A DNA stretch of 64,000 nucleotides from Mesorhizobium opportunistum WSM2075 (GCF_000176035.2 NC_015675.1:6018001-6082000), one strand, 5' to 3'. Positions 25,817 through 35,407 are shown, counted from the first letter of the stretch. Notes: generated by a model from the letters alone, not told the origin. Program-made: numbers and translations.

Positions 25817-26763
25817 GCCCTCTCACGCGCCTCCTGTCTCTTGGGCGAAACGTCGGCTTCGCGGTCGTGCTGCTGGTGGTCCTGCTTGCGGTCAATCTCA
25901 TCCTCAGCCCGGGGCGGTTCCAGCCGGGATCGTGGGGCGCGCTGGCCGGACTGGCAGCACCGTTGATCGGCGCGGCGATCGCCTCGACACCGGTGATCCT
26001 CGCCGGCCGTGGCGGCATCGACATTTCGGTCGGGCCGCTGATGGGCTTCGTCAACGCCATGGTGATCCAGGTGCTTTTCCTCAAAGCCGGCATCTCCTCG
26101 CCTCTGATGCTCGTCCCAGCGGCTTTGCTCATCGGCGCGCTAATCGGTGCGGCGAACGGTTTTCTGGCGACGATCGTGCGCATCCAGCCGATCGTCGCCA
26201 CGCTCGGCACCTATCTGATCCTCACCGGCATCACGCTGACGATCCTGCCGGCGCCGATCGGTCCCGCGCCGGCCTGGCTCAAGGCGCTGTCCGGTCCGCT
26301 GTCGATGCTGCCGCTGGCGGCGATGTTCATCGCCTGGTGGCTGGTGCGGCGCACGCCTTACTATGACCAGTTGATGGCGGTCGGCAGCGATGACCGCGCC
26401 GCCTACACCGCCGGTGTGGATGTCACCCGCGTCCGCTTCATCGCCTATGTGATGACCGGCATCTTCGGCGGATGCGCGGGGCTGATGCTGACAGCGCTGA
26501 TCGGTTCGGCCGACCCCAATATAGGACCGACCTACACGCTGATCGCCATCGCCGCGGTCGCGCTCGGCGGCGTCAGCCTGGCCGGAGGCCGTGGCGGTGT
26601 GGCAGGAGCCGCGATCGGCGCGATCGACATCTTCCTGCTGCAGAGCGTGCTGACGACGTTCAACGTCTCGACCTTCGTACTGCAGATCGCCTATGGCGCC
26701 ATATTGGTGCTGGCTGTGATGCTGACCGCGCTGCAGGAACGTCTTGCCATGAGGGAGCGCTGA
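25813..26763 (+). CDS. Ribose-type ABC transporter permease 1 (RbsC-like)
   Basis: 316 residues, eight to ten hydrophobic segments. The RbsC family motif is present as ILAGRGGIDISVGPLMGF and the coupling region as AAVALGGVSLAGGRGGVAGA. It has the ordinary family length and forms one half of a heterodimeric channel with the next gene, one base downstream. Starts within the ATPase stop (ATGA). Confidence 0.9.
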   Translation: MSPLTRLLSLGRNVGFAVVLLVVLLAVNLILSPGRFQPGSWGALAGLAAPLIGAAIASTPVILAGRGGIDISVGPLMGFVNAMVIQVLFLKAGISSPLMLVPAALLIGALIGAANGFLATIVRIQPIVATLGTYLILTGITLTILPAPIGPAPAWLKALSGPLSMLPLAAMFIAWWLVRRTPYYDQLMAVGSDDRAAYTAGVDVTRVRFIAYVMTGIFGGCAGLMLTALIGSADPNIGPTYTLIAIAAVALGGVSLAGGRGGVAGAAIGAIDIFLLQSVLTTFNVSTFVLQIAYGAILVLAVMLTALQERLAMRER

Positions 26764-26764
26764 C

Positions 26765-27736
26765 ATGGCTGCCAAGCGAAACCTGTTCGCGACAACCAAT
26801 GCCCGCGTCGTCGGCGCCTTCTGTGTCGCCGCCCTTCTGCATCTCGCCGGCGCAGTCCTCATTCCCGGTTACTCTTCGCCGTTTGCCGTGCGCGCCATGC
26901 TGGTGCTCGCTTCGCTGCTTGCCGTCGCCTCGATCGGCCAGACGCTGGTCGTCATCATGGGCGGCATCGACCTGTCCATTCCCTTCGTCATCGGCTTTGC
27001 CAATGTCGTGGCCGCGCAGCTTTACGGCGACGGCTGGAACTTCTTTCTCGTCTGCGGCCTTGTCGGCGTGCTGGCGCTTCTCATCGGCGGGCTGAACGGA
27101 CTGATCTCGCGCAGCCTCGACATCCAGCCGCTCATCGTCACGCTCGGCATCGGCATGGTCGTGCAGGGGCTGGTGCTGTTGTGGACAGCCGGCTTCCCCT
27201 CGGGCTCGGCACCGCAGGCGGTTTCCAGCTTCGTGTCGATCGGCGGATCGGCCGGGCCGCTGCCGGTGCCGTGGCTGGTGCCCAGCCTCGTCGTGCTGGC
27301 AGCGCTCGTCGTGCTGGTGCTGGAACGGACGCCCTATGGGCGCCGGCTCTATGCGCTTGGCAGCAATCCGGGCGCCGCACCGCTGGCGCTGATCGATCCG
27401 GTCCGCATGTGGGTCATCACCTATGCGGCGAGCGCCTTCTTCGCCGCGGTGGCCGGCGTGCTGCTGCTCGGCTTCACCGGCTCGGCCTATGGCGACGTCG
27501 GCCAGCCCTATCTGTTCCAGACCATCGCCGCGGTCGTCGTCGGCGGCGCGGCATTGGTCGGCGGGCGCGGCAACTATCTCGGCACGATCGCCGGCGTGCT
27601 GGTGCTGACCGAGATCAACACGCTGCTGATCGGCCTCGGCTTCCAGCCGTCGGCGGTGCAGGCGGCCCTGGGCCTCATCATCGTGCTGCTGGTCTCGCTC
27701 TACGGCCGCGAGCGGCACGTCTCGACGACCATCTGA
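26765..27736 (+). CDS. Ribose-type ABC transporter permease 2 (RbsC-like)
   Basis: 323 residues, polytopic. It carries TLVVIMGGIDLSIPFVIGF (the substrate-channel motif), LDIQPLIVTLGIGMVVQGL, YALGSNPGAAPLA and the coupling loop AAVVVGGAALVGGRGN. Two different permeases, in place of the homodimer of RbsC, point to an asymmetric channel matching the split ATPase. It is the last gene of this operon; the convergent amidohydrolase ends ten bases away. Confidence 0.9.
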   Translation: MAAKRNLFATTNARVVGAFCVAALLHLAGAVLIPGYSSPFAVRAMLVLASLLAVASIGQTLVVIMGGIDLSIPFVIGFANVVAAQLYGDGWNFFLVCGLVGVLALLIGGLNGLISRSLDIQPLIVTLGIGMVVQGLVLLWTAGFPSGSAPQAVSSFVSIGGSAGPLPVPWLVPSLVVLAALVVLVLERTPYGRRLYALGSNPGAAPLALIDPVRMWVITYAASAFFAAVAGVLLLGFTGSAYGDVGQPYLFQTIAAVVVGGAALVGGRGNYLGTIAGVLVLTEINTLLIGLGFQPSAVQAALGLIIVLLVSLYGRERHVSTTI

Positions 27737-27746
27737 CGGGTTGCTG

Positions 27747-28586
27747 CTAGGCGAGCCGCCAGAGCTTGCGGGCATTCGCGGACAACAGCCGCTCGCGTTC
27801 CGAAATGCTGCAGCCTGAGAGCAGCGCATGGGTCGCCGCCACCCAGGTCGAGAGGCCGCCGCCGAGCGTGCAGACCGGCCAGTCGCTGCCCCAGACGACA
27901 CGATCCCAGCCAAAGGCAGCGATTGTATGCTCGACATACGGGCGCAGCGTCGCGACGGTCCAGCTGCCGGGATCGGCATAGGCGACGACGCCGGAAATCT
28001 TGGCGATGACGTTCGGACGCCGCGCGATCTCGCTCATATGTTCGCGCCATGGATGCTCGGCTCCGCCCTTGACGTCGGGCACGCCGCAATGGTCGAGGAC
28101 GAATTGGACATCCGGTGCCAGGTCGGCCAGCGCGATCGCCTTGGGGATCTGGTGCGGCAGCACCACGAGGTCGAAGGTCAGGCCGGTGCCGCCAAGCCGC
28201 TTCATGTTGTCCCGGAACAGCGGGCGCTCCGACAGCTCATCCGGCACGACATGGAGGACGCGGCGAAAACCCTTGACGAATGGGTTTGCCCGCTGGCGTT
28301 CGAGATAGGCCGCAAAGCCGGTTTCTTCCGGCCGGCAGGAGGCGATCGCTCCAGTGAGCATGCTGCCTGGTTGCCGCGACAGAACTTCGACGCGGGCGGT
28401 CTCGGCCTCGATGTCGGCTGGATCGACATCGACCTCCATATGCAGCACGCGCTCGACGCCGACACGCCGCGCTTCCCCGGCATATTCCCCGTAGGAGAAA
28501 TCGCGGTTGAGCGCCGGCACGCCGGCCAGCCAGGGATAGCGCAGCACCGAGCGATCTATGAGATGCAGATGGGTATCAACGATCAT
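27747..28586 (-). CDS. Amidohydrolase 2-family lactonase (fucono/rhamnono-lactonase-like)
   Basis: 279 residues, a compact TIM-barrel amidohydrolase of the COG3618 group: N-terminal VDTHLHLIDRSVLRYPWL, barrel strand motif FVLDHCGVPD and the C-terminal metal aspartate in VVWGSDWPVC. Proteins with this arrangement hydrolyse L-fucono-1,5-lactone, L-rhamnono-lactone or related aldonolactones. Its neighbours (IclR regulator and the divergent sugar operon with a rhamnose/fucose mutarotase and an enolase-superfamily dehydratase) support an L-sugar pathway. Same direction as the IclR gene, 67 bases after it. Confidence 0.85.
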   Translation of the reverse strand: MIVDTHLHLIDRSVLRYPWLAGVPALNRDFSYGEYAGEARRVGVERVLHMEVDVDPADIEAETARVEVLSRQPGSMLTGAIASCRPEETGFAAYLERQRANPFVKGFRRVLHVVPDELSERPLFRDNMKRLGGTGLTFDLVVLPHQIPKAIALADLAPDVQFVLDHCGVPDVKGGAEHPWREHMSEIARRPNVIAKISGVVAYADPGSWTVATLRPYVEHTIAAFGWDRVVWGSDWPVCTLGGGLSTWVAATHALLSGCSISERERLLSANARKLWRLA

Positions 28587-28632
28587 GGCGAGGTTCCTCC
28601 CCTTCGAGCTTATTCAGATCATCTCACGGAGG

Positions 28633-28655
28633 AATTCTTCATTCAAATAAGAATT
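28633..28655. repeat. AT-rich inverted repeat between the IclR gene and the amidohydrolase gene
   Basis: Seven-base arms AATTCTT and AAGAATT are separated by nine bases and overlap the last codon of the IclR gene. It could be an operator for the amidohydrolase gene (it shares ATTCTTCAT with 29463-29471) or a weak terminator. Confidence 0.35.
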
Positions 28656-29439
28656 ACGCCGCTGCACCGACCGCCGATCCGGCTAGGCGTGACAACCTTT
28701 CGGCCATGGCCAGCAACAGTTCGATGGTCCTGGTTATGTCGGGCGCGGAAGGCGCATTGACGACGGTGATGTAGGGAATCGACAGTGCTGCGATGGCCCT
28801 GCCGTCGGAACTGCGCACCGGTGCCGAAAGGTTGAAGACGCCGGCGGTCTGCATCGAGGCCATCATCTCGTAGCCACGGTCGCGAATCTGGTCGAGACGG
28901 GTGAAGAACTCGGCCGGCTGCGCCATCTTGTCGGTGCTGCGAACATGTTCGGAGATCATCATCTGGCGTTCTTCCTCCGAGCGGAAAGCCAGCAGCACAT
29001 GCCCCGAGCCGGTGTCGAACAGGCTGATGTGGGACCCCACCCTGATCGAGATGCCCCAGTAGTTCGGGGCCTCCTGCTGAGCGATCACAACGGCGGAACC
29101 GCGATCGAAAACAACGAGTTGGTTGGCCTGTTGCGACGTCTCCGCGAGCTCGCGCATCAGCGGCGTGGCATAGGAAACCAGCCGGCGCACCGGAGCGTGC
29201 AATTGCGCCAGGCCGAACAGCTTGAGCGTCAGCGAATAGCGGTCGCCGTCCAGTCGCGTGACATAGCCGCGCCGCACCAGCCGGTCCAGCATGCGGTAGA
29301 ATTCGTTGGGGCTGCGCTCGAGTTTCTTGGCAATTTCGGCTTGCGTCAGGCCGCCGTCGACGCCGGCCAGCAGTTCGAGGATGTCGAGCCCCTTGTCGAG
29401 CGCTGGCGCGCGGTAGCGCTCGTCCTCGCTGTCATCCAT
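28654..29439 (-). CDS. IclR-family transcriptional regulator
   Basis: 261 residues: an N-terminal winged helix-turn-helix (LDKGLDILELLAG…LTQAEIAKKLERSPNEFYRMLDRLVRRGYV) and the C-terminal GAF-like IclR effector domain (…GSHISLFDTGSGHVLLAF…, …VFNLSAPVRSSDGRAIAALSIPY…). IclR proteins are repressors or activators responding to small carboxylates. It lies between the lactonase gene and the divergent sugar-uptake operon, so it is the likely local regulator of both. Matching inverted 9-mers in the 168-base divergent region are candidate binding sites. Confidence 0.9.
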   Translation of the reverse strand: MDDSEDERYRAPALDKGLDILELLAGVDGGLTQAEIAKKLERSPNEFYRMLDRLVRRGYVTRLDGDRYSLTLKLFGLAQLHAPVRRLVSYATPLMRELAETSQQANQLVVFDRGSAVVIAQQEAPNYWGISIRVGSHISLFDTGSGHVLLAFRSEEERQMMISEHVRSTDKMAQPAEFFTRLDQIRDRGYEMMASMQTAGVFNLSAPVRSSDGRAIAALSIPYITVVNAPSAPDITRTIELLLAMAERLSRLAGSAVGAAA

Positions 29440-29466
29440 GCCTCACCCCTCCAGTAAAATCGATTC

Positions 29467-29543
29467 TTCATATACGCAGGAATGCGGCCGACGGAAACAA
29501 ATTTCGTCTTGACGTGCCCGTGAATGTTTTGTTTGTATATGAA
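29467..29543. promoter_or_regulatory. Inverted pair of 9-mers, candidate IclR operators
   Basis: TTCATATAC at 29467-29475 and its exact reverse complement GTATATGAA at 29535-29543 stand 59 bases apart in the divergent region, one near the iclR start and one near the binding-protein operon. A two-site arrangement suits a regulator acting on both promoters. Inference from sequence symmetry. Confidence 0.45.
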
Positions 29544-29607
29544 TGTAGCACTTCTTGTCATCAGACGAGTTGTGGTCGCCGCTGAGGCGCACCCAGGGAG
29601 GATACCA

Positions 29608-30927
29608 ATGAACAGACTGCTTTCCGGCGTGTGCGCCGGCGCATTGATGCTTGCGTTCGGCGCAGGCACCGCCCTTGCCGGCGACCTGCCCGGCAAGTTC
29701 GAAGGCGTGACCGTCGACGTGAAGCTGATCGGCGGCCAGCAATATGAAAAGCTCTACGAGCGGATCCCGGAATGGGAGAAGGCGACCGGCGCCAAGGTCA
29801 ACATCCTGACCAAGAAGAACGGCTTCGATATCGACAAGGAGCTCAAGTCCGACATCGCCTCGGGCAGCACCAACTGGTGCGTCGGCTGGAACCATTCCTC
29901 CTTCGCGCCGCAATATACCGGCCTCTACACCGACCTCAGCAAGTTGCTGCCGAAGGAAGAGATCGACGCCTTCGTGCCGTCGACGATCAAGGCGGCAACC
30001 ATCGACGGCAAGCTGGAGATGCTGCCGCGTGCCCAGTTCGACGTTTCGGCGCTCTACTACCAGAAGAGCCTCTACGAGAACGCCGACAACAAGGCCAAGT
30101 TCAAGGCGAAATACGGCTATGACCTGGTGCCGCCGGACACCTGGAAGGAAGTCACCGACCAGGCCGAGTTCTTCGCCAACCCGCCCAATTTCTACGGCAC
30201 CCAGTTCGCCGGCAAGGAAGAGGCGATCAACGGCCGCTTCTACGAGATGGTGGTCGCCGAGGGCGGCGAATATCTCGACAAGGACGGCAAGCCCGTCTTC
30301 AACTCCGAGGCTGGCATCCGCGCGCTCGACTGGTTCGTCAACCTCTACAAGGCCAAGGCCGTGCCGGCCGGAACCACTAACTACCTGTGGGACGATCTCG
30401 GCCAGGGCTTTGCCTCGGGCACCGTCGCCATCAACCTCGACTGGCCAGGCTGGGCCGGCTTCTTCAACGATCCGAAATCGTCGAAAGTCGCTGGCAATGT
30501 CGGCGTGAAAGTCGCGCCGAAAGGGTCTTCCGGCAAGCGCACCGGCTGGTCCGGTTTCCATGGCTTCTCGGTGACCGAGAACTGCCCGAACAAGGAAGCC
30601 GCCGCTTCGCTCGTCTGGTGGCTGACCAACGAGGACAGCCAGAAGCTCGAGGCCGCCGCCGGCCCACTGCCGACCCGCACGGCAGTGTGGGATTGGGACC
30701 TGAAGCAGGCCGAGAACGACCCGTACAAGAAGGAGGTTCTCTCCGCCTTCCAGGAAGAGGCCAAGCACGCCTTCGCCGTGCCGCAGACGCCTGAATGGAT
30801 CGAGATTTCGAACGCCGTCTATCCGGAGTTGCAGGCCGCGATCCTTGGCGACAAGACCTCCAAGCAGGCATTGGACGAAGCCGCCGCCAAGGCGACACAA
30901 ATCCTCCAGGACGCCGGCAAGCTCTAG
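29608..30927 (+). CDS. Family 1 (MalE/UgpB-type) sugar-binding protein
   Basis: 439 residues from ATG 29608, with a strong AGGGAGGAT ribosome site. The signal peptide is MNRLLSGVCAGALMLAFGAG…ALA, cleaved near residue 25. The mature protein has family 1 features: VDVKLIGGQQYEKL… IPEWEKATGAKVNIL… and …GTVAINLDWPGWAGFF… in the ligand-domain hinge, plus the C-terminal …LDEAAAKATQIL helix. It is the first gene of the operon divergent to iclR, followed by two permeases and an ATPase. The ligand is probably a deoxy sugar, sugar acid or oligosaccharide, judged from the enzymes downstream. Confidence 0.9.
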   Translation: MNRLLSGVCAGALMLAFGAGTALAGDLPGKFEGVTVDVKLIGGQQYEKLYERIPEWEKATGAKVNILTKKNGFDIDKELKSDIASGSTNWCVGWNHSSFAPQYTGLYTDLSKLLPKEEIDAFVPSTIKAATIDGKLEMLPRAQFDVSALYYQKSLYENADNKAKFKAKYGYDLVPPDTWKEVTDQAEFFANPPNFYGTQFAGKEEAINGRFYEMVVAEGGEYLDKDGKPVFNSEAGIRALDWFVNLYKAKAVPAGTTNYLWDDLGQGFASGTVAINLDWPGWAGFFNDPKSSKVAGNVGVKVAPKGSSGKRTGWSGFHGFSVTENCPNKEAAASLVWWLTNEDSQKLEAAAGPLPTRTAVWDWDLKQAENDPYKKEVLSAFQEEAKHAFAVPQTPEWIEISNAVYPELQAAILGDKTSKQALDEAAAKATQILQDAGKL

Positions 30928-30944
30928 AACCGTCTCCCAACGCT

Positions 30945-30971
30945 GCCTCTCCCATCAGGAATGGGGGAGGC
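30945..30971 (+). terminator. Attenuator-like hairpin after the binding-protein gene
   Basis: GCCTCTCCCAT and ATGGGGGAGGC form an 11-bp stem (one G-U) with a CAGGA loop. It lies between the highly expressed binding-protein gene and the first permease gene, where such structures commonly protect mRNA or reduce downstream expression. A second GC-rich stem follows at about 30972-30999. Confidence 0.5.
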
Positions 30972-31083
30972 GATCGCGCTTCGCCGGCGAGAGCGCTGAA
31001 CCATCAACGACAGACTTTCTGTTCCCCGGCCCGCGCCTGAACAAGAGGCGCCGACAGTCCAAAGCAAACACCACAGGATTCCG

Positions 31084-31980
31084 ATGAAGGGCTTCAAGCC
31101 ATCCGCGCCATTCCTGCTGCTGCTTCCGGCAATGATCGTGCTGGCGGCGGTCGTCGTGGTGCCGTTGCTGCTCTCGCTCTATTCCAGCTTCACGCCCTTC
31201 CGCCTGACGCGGCCCGAGACGTTCTTCCTCTTCGTCGGCTTCAGGAACTATCTTTCGATCCTGTCCAACACCGATTTCTGGTGGGCGTTCGGGCGCACGG
31301 TTCTCTTGCTGACCATCGCGCTCAATCTCGAAATGCTGCTTGGTCTTGGCCTTGCCATGCTGGTCGAGAAGGCAACGCGCGGCCAGCGCATCCTGCGCAC
31401 GCTGATGATGTTTCCGATGATGTTCTCGCCGATCCTCGTCGGCTTCCAGTTCAAGTTCATGTTCAACGACAATATCGGCCTGGTGAACAATGCCTTGCAG
31501 TCGCTCGGCATTACGCAGGACGCCATACCGTGGCTGATCGAAGGCCATCTCGCCTTCATCGCCATTTCGGTCGCCGAGATCTGGTCGTCGACAGCGATCT
31601 TCGCCATCCTGATCCTCGCCGGCCTGCTTGCCATGCCCAAGGAGCCGATCGAGGCGGCGCGCGTCGACGGCTGCACGCCGTGGCAGACATTCCGCTATGT
31701 GACGTGGCCGTTCGTCATGCCCTTCGCCTACATCGCCATGACCATCCGCTCGCTCGACGTCGCGCGCGCCTATGACATCGTCAAGATCATGACCGACGGC
31801 GGACCGGCGGGCCGCACGGAGCTGCTCTGGACGCTGGTGGCACGCACCGCCTACAGCGACGGGCGCATGGGGATGGCCAACGCCATGGCCTATTTCTCGA
31901 TCCTGCTGTCGATCGCCTTCACCGTCTATTTCTTCAACAAGCTCGCCGCGGCGCGCACGCAGATCGGTGCGGAGTGGTGA
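31084..31980 (+). CDS. Sugar ABC transporter permease (MalF/UgpA-type)
   Basis: 298 residues, six membrane segments starting at PFLLLLPAMIVLAAVVVVPL. The EAA loop that docks on the ATPase reads EPIEAARVDGCTPWQTFRY. It lies 156 bases after the binding-protein gene, with hairpins in the gap, and two bases before the second permease gene. Together they form the inner-membrane channel of a CUT1-type importer. Confidence 0.9.
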   Translation: MKGFKPSAPFLLLLPAMIVLAAVVVVPLLLSLYSSFTPFRLTRPETFFLFVGFRNYLSILSNTDFWWAFGRTVLLLTIALNLEMLLGLGLAMLVEKATRGQRILRTLMMFPMMFSPILVGFQFKFMFNDNIGLVNNALQSLGITQDAIPWLIEGHLAFIAISVAEIWSSTAIFAILILAGLLAMPKEPIEAARVDGCTPWQTFRYVTWPFVMPFAYIAMTIRSLDVARAYDIVKIMTDGGPAGRTELLWTLVARTAYSDGRMGMANAMAYFSILLSIAFTVYFFNKLAAARTQIGAEW

Positions 31981-31982
31981 GA

Positions 31983-32849
31983 ATGGACGAGAATTCTTCC
32001 GCCCGCCTGAAGCGCCGGCTCATGGGCGTCGTCTACCGCATCGGCCTGTTCCTGGCGATGCTGACCATCTGCCTGCCGGGCCTGTGGATCGTGCTGTCGT
32101 CGCTGCGGCCGACCGTCGAGATCATGGCCAAGCCGCCGGTGTGGATCCCGCAGGAGATTTCATTCGACGCCTATGTCTCGATGTTCTCAGGCATCGGCAA
32201 GGGCGGCATTCCGGTCATCGAATATTTCCGCAACTCGCTGATCATCTCTGTAACCTCGACGGTGATTGCGGTGGCCATCGGCATGGCCGGCGGCTACGCC
32301 TTCGCGCGCTACCGCTTCCGCGGCAAATCGAGCGTCTTCTTGGGCCTGATGCTGACGCGCACGGTGCCCGGCATCGCGCTGTCGCTGCCGCTGTTCTTCC
32401 TTTACGTGCGGCTCGGCATCATCGACACGCATTTCGGGCTGATCCTTGCCTATGTCGCGCTCAACGTGCCGTTCACGATCTGGCTGATCGACGGCTTCTT
32501 CCGCCAGGTGCCGAAAGATCTCGCGGAAGCCGCGCAGATCGACGGCTGCACGCGCTGGCAGGCGTTCTGGCAGGTCGAGTTCCCGCTCGCCGGACCAGGC
32601 ATCGCTTCGGCCGCGATCTTCGCCTTCCTGACCTGCTGGAACGAATTCGCGCTGGCCTCGCAATTGACCCGCTCGGTCAGCGCCAAGACGCTGCCGGTCG
32701 GCCTGCTCGATTACACGGCCGAGTTCACCATCGACTGGCGCGGCATGTGCGCGCTCGCCGTGGTGATGATCATCCCGGCGCTCACCCTCACCTATATCGT
32801 CCAGAAACACCTTGTCGGCGGCCTGACCTCCGGCGCGGTGAAAGGCTGA
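31983..32849 (+). CDS. Sugar ABC transporter permease (MalG/UgpE-type)
   Basis: 288 residues from ATG 31983 (GGAG eight bases upstream); a GTG at 31974 is less likely because it overlaps the previous gene. Six transmembrane segments, EAA loop [19 protein letters not shown], and the MalG-like C-terminus (…[18 protein letters not shown]) are present. Second half of the CUT1 channel. Confidence 0.9.
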   Translation: MDENSSARLKRRLMGVVYRIGLFLAMLTICLPGLWIVLSSLRPTVEIMAKPPVWIPQEISFDAYVSMFSGIGKGGIPVIEYFRNSLIISVTSTVIAVAIGMAGGYAFARYRFRGKSSVFLGLMLTRTVPGIALSLPLFFLYVRLGIIDTHFGLILAYVALNVPFTIWLIDGFFRQVPKDLAEAAQIDGCTRWQAFWQVEFPLAGPGIASAAIFAFLTCWNEFALASQLTRSVSAKTLPVGLLDYTAEFTIDWRGMCALAVVMIIPALTLTYIVQKHLVGGLTSGAVKG

Positions 32850-32853
32850 TCCC

Positions 32854-33951
32854 ATGGCAACAGTTTCCCTCAGCAAGTTGACCAAGCGCTACGGCAATGT
32901 CGGGATCGTGCATGGCATCGATCTCGACATCGCCGACCGTGAGTTCATCGCCCTGGTCGGCCCCTCCGGCTGCGGCAAGTCGACGACATTGCGCATGATC
33001 GCCGGGCTCGAAGAGATCAGCGCCGGCTCGATCGAGATCGGCGGGCGCGTCGTCAACGATTTGCCGCCGCGCTCGCGCAACATCTCGATGGTGTTCCAGT
33101 CCTACGCGCTCTACCCGCATATGACCGTGCGCGAGAACCTCGGCTTCTCGCTGAAAATCGCAGGAGCGGCCAAGGAAGACATGGACCGCCGCGTCGCCGA
33201 GGCTTCCAGCATCCTCGGCCTCGACACACTGCTCGACCGCCGCCCGTCGCAGCTCTCCGGCGGCCAGCGCCAGCGCGTTGCCATGGGCCGTGCCATCGTG
33301 CGCGACCCCGATGTCTTCCTGTTCGACGAGCCGCTTTCCAACCTCGACGCCAAGCTCCGGACGCAAATGCGCACCGAGATCAAGAAGCTGCATGCCAAGG
33401 TGCAGTCGACGGTGATCTACGTCACCCACGACCAGGTCGAGGCGATGACTCTTGCCGACCGCATCGTCATCATGCGCGACGGCCATATCGAGCAGGTCGG
33501 CACGCCTGACGAGGTTTTCCGGCGGCCGGCGACGCGCTTCGTCGCCGGCTTCATCGGCTCGCCGCCGATGAACCTGCACGAAGCAACGATCGACGACGGC
33601 CAGATGGTTTTTTCCAGCGGCGAAAAGCTGCCTTTGCCTGGTCAGTTCAAGGCCAATGTCGCGACCGGCGACAAGGTCGTGTTCGGGCTGCGGCCTGACG
33701 ACATCTATCCGACGGGACATGGTATCAGCTCCGGCGGTGCGGCGGACGTCCACCAGATCGAATTGCCAATCACGATCACCGAACCGCTCGGCAATGAGAC
33801 GCTGGTGTTCGTCGAGTTCAACCGCGCGGACTGGGTGTCGCGCATGCTGAATCCGCGACCGCTCAAGCCGGGCGAGCGAGTGGCCATGAGTCTCGACATG
33901 TCGCAGGCGCATTTGTTTGCCACCGAGACCGGAAAGACATTGCGGAGCTGA
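32854..33951 (+). CDS. CUT1-type sugar ABC transporter ATP-binding protein (UgpC/MalK-like)
   Basis: 365 residues. Walker [11 protein letters not shown]-loop [16 protein letters not shown], signature [15 protein letters not shown], Walker [16 protein letters not shown] and switch [10 protein letters not shown] are intact, followed by the MalK-type C-terminal OB-fold regulatory domain (…[14 protein letters not shown]…[11 protein letters not shown]…). In the same run as its two permeases and three bases ahead of the enolase-superfamily gene, so uptake and metabolism are encoded together. Confidence 0.92.
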   Translation: MATVSLSKLTKRYGNVGIVHGIDLDIADREFIALVGPSGCGKSTTLRMIAGLEEISAGSIEIGGRVVNDLPPRSRNISMVFQSYALYPHMTVRENLGFSLKIAGAAKEDMDRRVAEASSILGLDTLLDRRPSQLSGGQRQRVAMGRAIVRDPDVFLFDEPLSNLDAKLRTQMRTEIKKLHAKVQSTVIYVTHDQVEAMTLADRIVIMRDGHIEQVGTPDEVFRRPATRFVAGFIGSPPMNLHEATIDDGQMVFSSGEKLPLPGQFKANVATGDKVVFGLRPDDIYPTGHGISSGGAADVHQIELPITITEPLGNETLVFVEFNRADWVSRMLNPRPLKPGERVAMSLDMSQAHLFATETGKTLRS

Positions 33952-33954
33952 CCG

Positions 33955-35067
33955 ATGGCTAGAATCGAAAAGATAGAACTGCGGATGGTGGACCTTGTGC
34001 CCAAGGTCAAGCGCACCGACGCCATCCAGAGTTTCGTCAGCCAGGAAACGCCGATCGTCACCATCACCGATTCCGACGGCGCGGTCGGCACCGGTTACAG
34101 CTACACGATCGGCACCGGCGGCTCGTCGGTGATGCGGCTTCTCTCGGACCATCTGGTGCCACGGCTGATCGGCCGCGACCCGGACATGATCGAGGCGATC
34201 TGGCACGATCTCGAATTCGCCACACATGCCACCACCATTGGCGCGATCACCGCCATCGCCATTGCGGCGATCGACACGGCGCTGTGGGATCTCAGGGCGA
34301 AGAAACAGAACCTGCCGTTGTGGAAACTCGCCGGCGGCGCCAAGGACCGCTGCCCGCTCTACACGACCGAAGGCGGCTGGCTGCACATCGAGACGCAGGC
34401 GCTTGTCGACGACGCACTGGCCGCCAAGGCCAGGGGATTTCGCGGCTCGAAGGTGAAGATCGGCAGACCGCATGGGTCGGAGGATCTCGCCCGCCTGTCG
34501 GCGGTGCGCAAGGCGGTTGGCGACGGCTACGAGATCATGACCGACGCCAATCAGGGGTTCTCGGTCGACGAGGCAATCCGCCGCGTGGCAAGGCTGCGCG
34601 AGCTCGACCTTGCCTGGATCGAAGAGCCGCTGCCGGCCGACGACATCGACGGGCATATCAGGTTGTCCAACTCGACGCCGACGCCGATCGCCATCGGCGA
34701 GTCGCTCTACTCCATCCGCCATTTCCGCGAATACATGCAGAAAGGCGCCTGCTCGATCGTCCAGGTCGATGTCGGCCGCATCGGCGGCATCACGCCCTGG
34801 CTCAAGATCGCCCATGCGGCGGAAGCCTTCGACATTCCAGTGTGCCCGCATTTCCTGATGGAATTGCATGTCAGCCTGACCTGCGCTGTTCAGAACGGCC
34901 GATATGTCGAGTACATTCCGCAGCTCGATGAGTTGACCGGCAAGCGCATGCGCATCGAGGATGGGCATGCGCTGGCGCCCGACGAGCCCGGCATCGGCAT
35001 CGATTGGGACTGGGACGCGGTCAAGGCCATGAGCATCGCCGAATTCACCACGGTGATCACCAAATAG
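33955..35067 (+). CDS. Mandelate racemase/muconate lactonizing-type sugar-acid dehydratase
   Basis: 370 residues, enolase superfamily. The catalytic set is complete: KxK bases K166 and K168 in SKVKIG, metal ligands D197 (TDANQG), E224 (WIEEPL) and E249 (AIGESL), and catalytic H299 in CPHFLME. The KxK-plus-His arrangement is that of mandelate racemase-subgroup acid-sugar dehydratases (L-fuconate, rhamnonate, galactarate types). The neighbouring mutarotase, lactonase and sugar importer make an L-fuconate- or L-rhamnonate-like aldonate the best guess. The enzyme would give a 2-keto-3-deoxy sugar acid in the cytosol. Exact substrate unproven. Confidence 0.85.
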   Translation: MARIEKIELRMVDLVPKVKRTDAIQSFVSQETPIVTITDSDGAVGTGYSYTIGTGGSSVMRLLSDHLVPRLIGRDPDMIEAIWHDLEFATHATTIGAITAIAIAAIDTALWDLRAKKQNLPLWKLAGGAKDRCPLYTTEGGWLHIETQALVDDALAAKARGFRGSKVKIGRPHGSEDLARLSAVRKAVGDGYEIMTDANQGFSVDEAIRRVARLRELDLAWIEEPLPADDIDGHIRLSNSTPTPIAIGESLYSIRHFREYMQKGACSIVQVDVGRIGGITPWLKIAHAAEAFDIPVCPHFLMELHVSLTCAVQNGRYVEYIPQLDELTGKRMRIEDGHALAPDEPGIGIDWDWDAVKAMSIAEFTTVITK

Positions 35068-35077
35068 GGGAACTGAT

Positions 35078-35407
35078 ATGCAGCGGATGGGGATGGTTCT
35101 GGGGTTGAAGCCGGAAAAGGTCGAGGAGTATGTCCGCCTCCATGCCGCCGTCTGGCCCGACGTGCTGACCATGATCTCGGCCTGCAACATCAAGAATTAC
35201 TCGATCTACCTGAAGCGGCCGGAGAACCTGCTGTTTTCCTATTTCGAATACCACGGCACCGACTATGCCGCCGACATGGCCAAGATGGCGGCCGACCCGA
35301 AGACGCAGGAATGGTGGTCTGTCTGCATGCCCTGCCAGGAGCCGCTCACGACCCGCAAGGAGGGTGAATGGTGGGCTTCCATGGACGAGGTCTTCCATCA
35401 TGACTGA
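35078..35407 (+). CDS. L-rhamnose/L-fucose mutarotase-family protein (RhaM type)
   Basis: 109 residues, the exact length class of RhaM (COG3254). The family pattern is visible: MGMVLGLKPEKVEEYVRLHA…VWPDVL…, …NYSIYLKRPENLLFSYFEYHG… and the C-terminal CQEPLTTRKEGEWWASMDEVFH. The conserved His of the YxxxHAxVWP motif is the proposed catalytic residue for ring-anomer conversion. It supplies the right anomer for the sugar dehydrogenase step. The same family includes the L-fucose mutarotase of bacteria with the oxidative fucose route. Overlaps the oxidoreductase gene by eight bases. Confidence 0.9.
   Translation: MQRMGMVLGLKPEKVEEYVRLHAAVWPDVLTMISACNIKNYSIYLKRPENLLFSYFEYHGTDYAADMAKMAADPKTQEWWSVCMPCQEPLTTRKEGEWWASMDEVFHHD

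Noticed and set aside
32788..35193. Long open frame on the minus strand across the ATPase and dehydratase genes
   Set aside because: It mirrors two strongly conserved plus-strand genes with full catalytic motifs; its own product is Arg/His/Asp-rich with no recognisable domain. It arises from high GC content.
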